This document shows positions 53,964-61,058 of a DNA stretch of 61,058 nucleotides, in pieces. Origin of the DNA: Sphingomonadales bacterium (GTDB taxonomy: Bacteria; Pseudomonadota; Alphaproteobacteria; Sphingomonadales; Sphingomonadaceae). The notes beneath the pieces were generated by a model, which did not search any database, was not told the DNA's origin, and worked only from the letters and a program-made list of their open reading frames with translations. Position numbers and translations under genes: made by a program. Position 1 is the first letter of the stretch, and the number at the start of each line of letters is the position of its first letter. The stretch is from positions 1 through 61,058 of the forward strand of contig JAGWVC010000007.1 in assembly GCA_018971065.1 (NCBI GenBank), in the 5' to 3' direction.

Positions 53964-55004
53964 ATGACGATCGATCGCCGTCGCCTGCTGCGCGCCTCCG
54001 GGCAACTGGCCTTCACCGCCGCCGCCGCAATCGCTTCGGGCGGCGCGTTTGCGGCGGTGGGCCAGGCGTTCACGCCGGTCGCCGGGCCGCGCTCCCGCGT
54101 GCTGCTGGTCAACGATCTCAGCGGCGATATCGACGGGCTGTTCGCCACCGCCCATGCGGTGCTCTCGCCCTCGACCGATCTGCGCACCATCGTCGGCACC
54201 CGCACCACCAATCCGGCGGAAACCTCGGCGAAAGCCGTCGAACTCGGCCGCGAAATCGTCCGGCTGGCGGGGCGTGAGGGCAAGGTCGCGCTGGTCGCCG
54301 GGTCCGAGCGCACGCTCAAGTCGTTCACCGATCCCGATCCCACCCCCGGCGCTCAGGCCATCATTGACGAGGCGCGCCGCACCGACAGCAAATTGCCGCT
54401 GTTCGTCACCGTTGGCGGCGGCCTCACCGAAGTTGCCACCGCGTTGATGCTGGCGCCCGACATCGCCGACAAGTTCACGCTGGTGTGGATCGGCGGCGGG
54501 GCCTGGCCGCACGGCGAGGCGCACGAGGCGAACTTCGGCTCGGACCCGGTCGCGGCGCGCTATGTGTTCAACGAAACCACGGTTCGCATCTGGCAGGTGC
54601 CCGCCGATGTCTATCGCACCTGCCAGGTTTCCGACACCGAGTTGCAGGCATTCGTCGCGCCCACCGGCCCACTCGGGCAGTGGCTTTACGACCATATGCT
54701 GGCGATGTCGGCACGGATGAACGGCTATCACGTCAACACCGGCGAAAGCTGGACGCTGGGCGACAGCCCGCTGGTGGTGCTCACCGCGCTGAACGACTGG
54801 GTGCCGGGGCCGACGTTCCGCCCGATGGTCTATGAGCGTACCGGGTCGAGCCAGTTCGATGAGGTGATCGCCCCGCTGATGAACGCCGACGGCACCTTCA
54901 GCCCGCGAACCGAGGGGCGCCGGATACGTATCTACAAGTCGATCGACACCCGGATGATGTTCGCCGATTTCTATGCGAAACTGGCGATGAACGGGCGGCG
55001 CTGA
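53964..55004 (+). CDS. Tat-exported nucleoside-hydrolase-like protein
   Basis: A protein of 346 residues. The N-terminus MTIDRRRLLRASGQ is a twin-arginine signal, followed by an Ala-rich hydrophobic part and cleavage near GGAFA. The mature part resembles the inosine-uridine nucleoside hydrolase fold: the first strand VLLVNDLSGDIDG holds an acidic cluster in the place of the calcium-binding DxDxxxDD, and FVTVGGGLTEVATAL and LVWIGGG correspond to the central strands. The cluster is not canonical, so activity may differ. AAGGG lies before the ATG; the open frame from 53304 overlaps the SDR and is not used. Confidence 0.75.
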   Translation: MTIDRRRLLRASGQLAFTAAAAIASGGAFAAVGQAFTPVAGPRSRVLLVNDLSGDIDGLFATAHAVLSPSTDLRTIVGTRTTNPAETSAKAVELGREIVRLAGREGKVALVAGSERTLKSFTDPDPTPGAQAIIDEARRTDSKLPLFVTVGGGLTEVATALMLAPDIADKFTLVWIGGGAWPHGEAHEANFGSDPVAARYVFNETTVRIWQVPADVYRTCQVSDTELQAFVAPTGPLGQWLYDHMLAMSARMNGYHVNTGESWTLGDSPLVVLTALNDWVPGPTFRPMVYERTGSSQFDEVIAPLMNADGTFSPRTEGRRIRIYKSIDTRMMFADFYAKLAMNGRR

Positions 55005-55056
55005 CGCCCCGGTCCGGATCGCGTCCGGTCGGGAAGCGGCGCCGGGAATCGGAAAA

Positions 55057-55084
55057 GGGAGCCGGTTGCCCGGCTCCCCTTCCT
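55057..55084. terminator. Bidirectional terminator
   Basis: GGGAGCCGG (55057-55065) pairs with CCGGCTCCC (55070-55078). On the minus strand the stem is followed by TTTTCC, on the plus strand by CTTCCTT. It lies between two convergent genes. Confidence 0.75.
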
Positions 55085-55090
55085 TGCGCT

Positions 55091-55146
55091 CCCGAAGGGG
55101 CGGCCATGTACCCCCGAAGGGGCGGCCATGTACCCCCGAAGGGGCG
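55091..55146. repeat. 22-bp tandem repeat, about 2.5 copies
   Basis: The unit CCCGAAGGGGCGGCCATGTACC occurs at 55091-55112 and 55113-55134, with a partial copy at 55135-55146. Each carries a CCCC-GAA-GGGG micro-hairpin. The copies are identical, which suggests recent expansion. They lie just after the stop of the small TonB-domain gene. Confidence 0.9.
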
Positions 55147-55157
55147 GGGGGTTGTGA

Positions 55158-55508
55158 TCAGATCAGCTTCCACGTCAGCGGCAGCGTCACTGCGGTCGCG
55201 CCGCCGGGGGGCACCGGCAGGCTGCCCGCCTTGGCCGGCAGTGCCAGCGCTTCGCGGTCCAGCGTCGGCGATCCCGAGCCGGCCACCAGTTCGGTTTTCT
55301 GCACCGAACCATCGGCGCCGACGAAAACCTTCACCTTGGCGGTGCCTTCCTCGCCGCGCATCTGCGCGGTGCGGGGATAGCTCTGCTTCGCGGCGATGAT
55401 CCGCGCCACCTGCCGGGTCCAGTCGGCCGACTGGGCGAAGGCGGGGGCGGCGGTAACCGCCAGGGCCGAAATTCCGATCAGGGCAGTGCGATAGATCGAC
55501 TTGAGCAT
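55158..55508 (-). CDS. Small periplasmic TonB C-terminal-domain protein
   Basis: A protein of 116 residues. The signal peptide (MLKSIYRTALIGISALAV, cleavage after AFA) is followed directly by one TonB C-terminal-like domain: YPRTAQMRGEEGTAKVKVFV, DGSVQKTELVAGSG, and LDREAL. There is no membrane anchor or Pro-rich spacer, so it cannot work as a classical TonB. It may compete for or bind receptor plugs. It is convergent with the Tat-exported gene and 155 bases from the next minus-strand gene, the chemoreceptor. Confidence 0.82.
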   Translation of the reverse strand: MLKSIYRTALIGISALAVTAAPAFAQSADWTRQVARIIAAKQSYPRTAQMRGEEGTAKVKVFVGADGSVQKTELVAGSGSPTLDREALALPAKAGSLPVPPGGATAVTLPLTWKLI

Positions 55509-55663
55509 TTTGAATTCTCCCTATCCAACCATCAGGAAAATGAAGTTAAATCAAATCCGTCGAAAACAATGATACAAAAGTGGTATTTAATATGCTGCAA
55601 TGGAACGTGGTTCAGGAAACAATTTTAGCGATTGCGTAGTTTCACTTATAAGGACGGATTTCC

Positions 55664-57547
55664 TCAGAACTCGGACCAGTCGTCCTCGGCGATCTTCAGT
55701 GCCGCATTGCCGTGGAACGCGGGCGCTTCGCGGCTGGCGGGTGCCGGGGCTCGCACCGGCGCCTCGACCGGCGGCGCAGCCCGCACCGTGCGCACGGCCG
55801 ACGGCTTTGCCGCCGCCCTGGCCCGGCCAAGCTGGAAGCGTTCCAGCCGTTCGACCAGGCGTTCGGTTTCCTCGGACAGGTTGCGCGTGCTGGCCGAGCT
55901 TTCCTCCACCATCGCCGCGTTCTGCTGGGTGAAGGTGTCCATGTCGGACACCATCGTCGAGATTTCGGCGATGCCCGAAGCCTGCTTGGCGGCTGCCTCG
56001 GCAATCTCCTCGACCAGGCCCGAAACCGCGGTCACTTCGCTGACGATCTTGGTCAACTGGTCGCCGCTCGATTCCACCAGGGCCACGCCGCCGCTCACCT
56101 GCTCGCTGCTGGTGGTAATCAGCGTCTTGATCGATTTCGCCGCGTCGGCAGACCGTTGCGCCAGCGCCCGCACTTCGGTGGCCACCACCGCGAAGCCCTT
56201 GCCGGCCTCGCCGGCGCGCGCCGCTTCCACCCCGGCGTTCAGCGCCAGCAGGTTGGTCTGGAAGGCGATGCCGTCGATCACATTGATGATCTCGGCCATC
56301 TCGCGAGAGCTGCTTTCGATCGAACGCATCGCGGTGATCGCCTTGGCGGCGGTTTCGCCCACGTCGGTCGCGGTGCTGCGCGCCACGCCCAGCCGGCTCG
56401 ACGTCTGCCGCGCGTTGTCGGCGGTCACCTTCACCGTGCCCGAGAACTCGCTCAGCGTGCGCGAGGTTTCGGCCAGCGAGTTCGCCTGATGCTCGGTCCG
56501 CCGCGACAGGTCGCTGCTCGCCGCCGCAATCTCGTGCGTGCCGCTCTTGATCGTGTCGAACCCGTCGACGATCTCGCCCAGCACTTCCGAAAGCCGGCCC
56601 ACGGCGCCGTTGTAATCGACGTGCAGCTTGCCCAGGTCGCCGGTGCCGTTCTCGTCCACCTTCACCGTCAGGTTGCCCTGCGCCAGCGCTTCCAGACCGC
56701 CACCGATCGCGTCGATGGTCACCTGGGTTTCCAGCGCCCGCTCGTGCTCGGCCAGCGCCCGCTTCTGGTCGTTGGCGAACAGGTCCTTGAACTGCTCCAG
56801 CGCCCGCGCCAGGTTGCCCAGCTCGTCGGCGCGCGAAAGCCCGGGAACCGTCACGGTCATGTCGCCTTCCACCAGCCGGCTAACCGCCGTGCTCATCCGG
56901 TTGATCGGCTTGGCCAGCGTCTGCATCAGCCAGAACAGCAGGCCCACCGCCACCAGCACGCCGCATCCGGCCGCGCCCCAGGTCAGCTTGCGCGCCGCCG
57001 CATAGATTTCCGCGCTCTTCGCCGAAGTGGCGGCCGCGCCCTTGCCGTTGAGGTCGATCAGCGCAAGGATCGAATCCTCGACGGTATAGAAGTTCGAAAG
57101 CGATTCCCCCTCGAACATCGCGGCCCCCGCCGCGTTGTCGCGCGAGGATGCCTCCAGGACCTTGTCGTTCTCCGCCTTGTAGGCCGTCCAGTCCTGCGAA
57201 AGCTGCTCGAACGCCGCCTTCTGCTCCTTGGTCACGGTCAGCTTGGCATAGTCGGCCATCAGCCCGTCGATCGCGGCGCCGGCGTTGCGCACCAGTTTCT
57301 CGTTGCGCGCCTTCAGGTCGGGCGTGGTCGCAACGATGTGCTCGCTCTGCTTGATCCGGTATTGCGAGATGTACGTGTGAATATCGCCCAGCGTCTGCGA
57401 CGCCGGCACCCACCGGCTGCGCAATTCGGTGGTGAGCGCGTTCACTTCGCCCATCTTCTGGTTCTGGATCGTCGCCATCGCCGCCATCACCGCCAGCAAG
57501 GCGGCAAATGCGGACAGAATTCGCGTGGATATGCTGATTTTCAGCAT
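55664..57547 (-). CDS. Methyl-accepting chemotaxis protein
   Basis: A chemoreceptor of 627 residues. An N-terminal membrane helix (about 9-28), a four-helix-bundle periplasmic domain (about 30-190), a second helix (about 193-215), a HAMP region and a long coiled-coil signalling domain follow. The hairpin tip [30 protein letters not shown] is the invariant CheA/CheW-binding part. The C-terminus ends DDWSEF, matching the xWxxF tether to which CheR or CheB bind in other receptors. GGGAGG lies before the ATG at 57547. No other che gene is in the window. Confidence 0.94.
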   Translation of the reverse strand: MLKISISTRILSAFAALLAVMAAMATIQNQKMGEVNALTTELRSRWVPASQTLGDIHTYISQYRIKQSEHIVATTPDLKARNEKLVRNAGAAIDGLMADYAKLTVTKEQKAAFEQLSQDWTAYKAENDKVLEASSRDNAAGAAMFEGESLSNFYTVEDSILALIDLNGKGAAATSAKSAEIYAAARKLTWGAAGCGVLVAVGLLFWLMQTLAKPINRMSTAVSRLVEGDMTVTVPGLSRADELGNLARALEQFKDLFANDQKRALAEHERALETQVTIDAIGGGLEALAQGNLTVKVDENGTGDLGKLHVDYNGAVGRLSEVLGEIVDGFDTIKSGTHEIAAASSDLSRRTEHQANSLAETSRTLSEFSGTVKVTADNARQTSSRLGVARSTATDVGETAAKAITAMRSIESSSREMAEIINVIDGIAFQTNLLALNAGVEAARAGEAGKGFAVVATEVRALAQRSADAAKSIKTLITTSSEQVSGGVALVESSGDQLTKIVSEVTAVSGLVEEIAEAAAKQASGIAEISTMVSDMDTFTQQNAAMVEESSASTRNLSEETERLVERLERFQLGRARAAAKPSAVRTVRAAPPVEAPVRAPAPASREAPAFHGNAALKIAEDDWSEF

Positions 57548-57782
57548 GGACAGGCCTCCCGGGGCATTTCTCGTGGTTTGCCCCAAGTAAAGCTGAATGC
57601 TGGAAGATCGGTGCGCCTCACCCCACGCCTGATTACTTATCCATGCTGCAAGTGATAACGTTTGCAGGTAACAATTCCGCAATGTGCAAGCTGTGTTGCA
57701 AAAAACGCATTCGTGGCGCAGCCTGTCCCCGGCTAGGCGCAAGCCGAGGAACACGGGCCTGCGGGGCCGCTGGGAGAAGTCG

Positions 57783-58498
<716 letters not shown>

Positions 58499-58499
<1 letters not shown>

Positions 58500-59134
58500 T
58501 GCCCTGGACCCGCGAACAGATGGCCGCCCGCGCCGCCCGCGAACTGCAGGACGGCTTCTACGTCAACCTCGGCATCGGCATCCCGACGCTGGTGGCCAAC
58601 AACATCCCCGCCGGGATGACGGTGACGCTGCAAAGCGAGAACGGCATGCTGGGCATCGGCCCGTTCCCGTATGACGACGAGGTGGACGCCGACCTGATCA
58701 ACGCCGGCAAGCAGACCATCAGCGAACTGGCCCACAGCGCCTACTTCGACAGCGCGCAAAGCTTCGCGATGATCCGCGGCGGCCACATCGACCTTACCGT
58801 GCTGGGCGCGATGGAAGTTGCCGAAAACGGCGACATCGCCAACTGGATGATCCCGGGCAAGATGATCAAGGGCATGGGCGGCGCGATGGACCTCGTCGCC
58901 GGCGTCAAGAAGATCATCGTCGTCATGGAACACAACGCCAAGGACGGCAGCCCGAAGTTCATCCCCGCCTGCACCCTGCCGCTCACCGGCCGCAACGTCG
59001 TGGACATGATCGTCACCGACCTCGCGGTGTTCCAGCGCCCCGATCACGCCAGTCCGTTCCGGCTGATCGAATGCGCCCCCGGCGTCACCCCGGAAGAAGT
59101 CCGCGCGAAGACAACAGCGGCCTACGTCGAGTAA
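58499..59134 (+). CDS. scoB: 3-oxoacid CoA-transferase subunit B
   Basis: Beta subunit, 211 residues. The catalytic Glu47 lies in [12 protein letters not shown], which forms the covalent glutamyl-CoA intermediate, and [11 protein letters not shown] and [15 protein letters not shown] are typical. The pair completes a ketone-body or 3-oxoadipate-type pathway and could act at the end of the ring-compound routes encoded nearby. The stop is 20 bases from the convergent small gene. Confidence 0.94.
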
Positions 59135-59153
59135 TCACCCCCGACGGGGCCGG

Positions 59154-59540
59154 TCACAGCGGCTTGTGCCCCTCGGGCCATTCGATCACGCCATAACGGC
59201 GCAAGGCTGCCTGGAACTGCGGCACGCTCATCCCCAGCCGGCCCGCCGCCACCTTCTTGCGATAGCCAGCGCCGGCATAGACGGCGCTGATCCTGGCCTT
59301 GCGGAACGCCAGCGTCGCCTCGCCGTTGCCCGCCGCCTTGGCGCTGGCAATGCCCAGATGCTCGCCGATGTCGTTCATCACCGCCGCCAGCCGCGCGGTA
59401 CTGGACGGCTTCTGGCGTCCCCAGGGATCGATCTCTTCGCGAGGCGCCGCAATATAGGACAGGTTCCAGGCAATCACGCACAGGATCGGCACCACCGCAA
59501 ACGCGGATCGCTCGATCAGGAACTTGCCGATGCGGTCCAT
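59154..59540 (-). CDS. Small membrane-anchored protein of unknown function
   Basis: A protein of 128 residues with one N-terminal membrane segment (about 12-32, SAFAVVPILCVIAWNLSYIA). The cytosolic remainder is basic and helical, with GRLGMSVPQFQAALRRYGVIEWP near the end looking like a helix-turn-helix-like pair of helices. The ATG at 59540 follows GGAGAAGGG. I know no family for it. Two inverted repeats lie just upstream, at 59588-59615 and 59627-59642. Confidence 0.6.
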   Translation of the reverse strand: MDRIGKFLIERSAFAVVPILCVIAWNLSYIAAPREEIDPWGRQKPSSTARLAAVMNDIGEHLGIASAKAAGNGEATLAFRKARISAVYAGAGYRKKVAAGRLGMSVPQFQAALRRYGVIEWPEGHKPL

Positions 59541-59587
59541 GACCCTTCTCCGGGGATTACACGCACGATTAGGTAGTCGCCACGGTG

Positions 59588-59642
59588 TTACCGAGCGGTT
59601 AACCTGCCTCGGTAAGGGCGCAAGTCACGGAAATTTTTCCGT
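59588..59642. promoter_or_regulatory. Two neighbouring inverted repeats upstream of the small gene
   Basis: TTACCGAG/CTCGGTAA (59588-59595 with 59608-59615, spacer 12) and ACGGAAA/TTTCCGT (59627-59633 with 59636-59642, spacer TT). They lie between the end of the acyl-CoA synthetase gene and the start of the small gene. They could be a terminator for the first or an operator for the second. Confidence 0.4.
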
Positions 59643-59691
59643 TACCCGCGCGAATTCCGGCCCATTCCGTGCTTTCGTAAACCCGGCGCGA

Positions 59692-61058
59692 TCACGCCCG
59701 CCTCAGCTTCTGTGCCAGCATGTCCGCCACCATCCGGCGCGAAACCTTGTTCGAATGCAGCATCGGCACCTCGTCGCGGGTGATCGCGACATAGGCGCGC
59801 GGCACCTTGTAGCCCGATAGCTGCTTGCGCAGCAGCCCTTCGATCTCGGCCGGATCGAAGGCATGGCCCTCGCGCGGGATCACCGCCGCCACCAGCAACT
59901 GCCCGCGATCATGGTCGGGCAGGCCCGCCACATAGGCCGCTTCCACCATCGGCAGCGCCTGCATCTCCATTTCCACCTCGGCGGGCGAGACGTTCGATCC
60001 GGCGGTCTTGATCATGTCGCCGCCGCGCCCGACGAAGTTGGCGCGGGTCTTTTCCCCGCGCTGCTCGAACAGGCACATGTCGCCGGTTCTGAAGAACCCG
60101 TCGGCGGTGAAGAACTCTGACCGCTCGATCTTGTGCAGCCCCGGCGTCACCGGATAGCCCCTGATCTGCAACTCGCCGATCTCGCCATGCGCCACCGGCA
60201 CGTTGCCCTCGTCAACGATGCGCACCTCATAGCCGTCGGCGAAGTTGTCCATCGGCGCGCAGACCGGATAGCCCTCGGCGCGGAACTCGTCGCCATAGGA
60301 ATACGGCCCCAGCGTCTCGCTCATCCCCAGGCCCCACCAGGGCTTCGGCTGGTTCGACATCATCTTCAAGTCCTCGGCGGTCAGCACGCTGCCCATCGCC
60401 ACCCGGCTGTTGTTCAGCGTCCGCTCGCCGCAGGTGACGACGCAGCCCGCCGAAAGCCCCGGCATCAGGTACATCATGATCCCGCCGATCCAGAACATCG
60501 GCAGCATCGCGTTGATCGCCTTGCCGCGCTCGAACCCCACCATGCCGCGCATGTAATGCGTGCGGAACAGCACCGGCCCGTGGTTGTGGCGCACGCCCTT
60601 GGGCAGCGCCATCGAGCCGGATGTGTAGATTTCGAACATCTGGTCGGTGGTCGCCACCTCCGATTCCACCTGCACCAGCAGGTCTTCGGAAACGCTGGCC
60701 GCATCGCCGATCACGTCGGAAAGGGAAGCCATGCTCCCCGGCAGTTCGCCTTCGTCAACCGCGATCCAGCGCAGGAACGGCGCTTGCGCCAGCCGCAATG
60801 CCGGCCCGCTCTCATCCAGCGCGGGCAGCGCCTCGCGGATGCGCTCGACATAGTCGTAACCCAGCAGGTGCCGCTGCACGATCAGCCCGGCAATGTCCGA
60901 TTGCCGCAGCACCCGCACCAGCTCGTTGGCGCGGATCATCGTGCTGATCGGAATCGCCACCGCGCCGATCCGCGCGGTCGCCGCCAGCCACAGCGCGAAT
61001 TTCGGCCCGTTGCCGGCGATGAAACCCACGCGCGTGCCCTTGCCCACGCCGCGCGCCA
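59692..61058 (-). CDS. AMP-dependent acyl-CoA synthetase, cut by the window edge
   Basis: ANL-superfamily ligase that activates a carboxylic acid as adenylate and loads it on CoA. About 455 residues are present and the N-terminus lies outside the window. The P-loop region reads YTSGSMALPKG instead of the usual TSGTTGxPKG, so the Thr/Gly pair is altered. The A5 region is GLGMSET, the A7 Asp is in FFRTGDM, and A10 has the catalytic Lys in SNKVSRR. The downstream gene on this strand is the small membrane protein. The acid is unknown; the neighbours suggest a fatty, steroid or aromatic acid. Confidence 0.92.
   Translation of the reverse strand, partial: ARGVGKGTRVGFIAGNGPKFALWLAATARIGAVAIPISTMIRANELVRVLRQSDIAGLIVQRHLLGYDYVERIREALPALDESGPALRLAQAPFLRWIAVDEGELPGSMASLSDVIGDAASVSEDLLVQVESEVATTDQMFEIYTSGSMALPKGVRHNHGPVLFRTHYMRGMVGFERGKAINAMLPMFWIGGIMMYLMPGLSAGCVVTCGERTLNNSRVAMGSVLTAEDLKMMSNQPKPWWGLGMSETLGPYSYGDEFRAEGYPVCAPMDNFADGYEVRIVDEGNVPVAHGEIGELQIRGYPVTPGLHKIERSEFFTADGFFRTGDMCLFEQRGEKTRANFVGRGGDMIKTAGSNVSPAEVEMEMQALPMVEAAYVAGLPDHDRGQLLVAAVIPREGHAFDPAEIEGLLRKQLSGYKVPRAYVAITRDEVPMLHSNKVSRRMVADMLAQKLRRA

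Noticed and set aside
55091..55146. Short CRISPR array
   Set aside because: The repeats are contiguous with no spacers, so this is a simple tandem repeat, and no cas gene is present.

Overview
The window reads as chromosomal DNA of an alphaproteobacterium of the order Sphingomonadales, probably a Novosphingobium- or Sphingomonas-like genus. The reasons are high GC with strong third-position bias, two large TonB-dependent receptors sharing a typical sphingomonad plug start (DIVVTARRVEERLQDVPISI in one, a close variant in the other), several short secreted proteins with a TonB C-terminal domain, many SDR and acyl-CoA catabolic genes, HWE-type kinase and PilZ signalling, and the core block divL-tsaE-amgK-murU-addB-addA-trxA. 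This placement comes from family recognition, not from a database search.

Layout. (1) 0-7 kb is a catabolic cluster: an aldo/keto reductase, an SDR, a crotonase-fold protein that looks like a 6-oxocamphor-hydrolase-type C-C hydrolase, a metal-dependent amidohydrolase, and a convergent TonB receptor. (2) 7.4-12.4 kb holds a phospholipase D-family protein, folE, a lower-GC possible HEPN gene, a DUF3147 membrane protein, a Prx5-type peroxiredoxin and a small exported protein. (3) 12.4-28.9 kb is mostly core: ahcY behind a perfect AT-rich palindrome (SahR-like operator), then the block divL (Tyr in place of the catalytic His), tsaE, amgK, murU, addB, addA, trxA. A three-gene opposite-strand cassette lies between ahcY and divL: a tandem-HTH/alpha-beta-hydrolase fusion, a glycine-rich exported protein and another exported protein. 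(4) 28.9-35.8 kb carries an inositol-monophosphatase-family gene ending in hairpin DNA, argJ, small exported proteins, secA and a 142-bp element with terminal inverted repeats. (5) 35.8-37.9 kb is an OYE-family reductase translationally coupled to an SDR. (6) 38-45 kb is rich in signalling: two PilZ proteins, a LacI regulator, an HWE kinase, a FixJ/LuxR-like regulator with a degenerate receiver, tRNA-Asn, NAD kinase and an EAL protein. (7) 45.1-61 kb returns to lipid, steroid or aromatic acid catabolism: enoyl-CoA hydratase, a fused double acyl-CoA dehydrogenase, a second TonB receptor, SDRs, DUF2889, a Tat-exported nucleoside-hydrolase-like protein, an orphan chemoreceptor, a 3-oxoacid CoA-transferase pair and an acyl-CoA synthetase running off the right edge.

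The catabolic genes in regions 1, 5 and 7 (uptake receptors, dehydrogenases, ene-reductase, hydratases, CoA-transferase, CoA-ligase) fit degradation of alicyclic, steroid-like or terpenoid compounds, but the substrate cannot be read from the sequence. No CRISPR array, rRNA, complete transposase or phage module was seen. The best candidates for something undescribed are the HTH-hydrolase/glycine-rich cassette, the low-GC possible HEPN gene, the 6-oxocamphor-hydrolase-like enzyme in its cluster, the hairpin that covers a ribosome binding site at 11.9 kb, and the 142-bp inverted-repeat element after secA.
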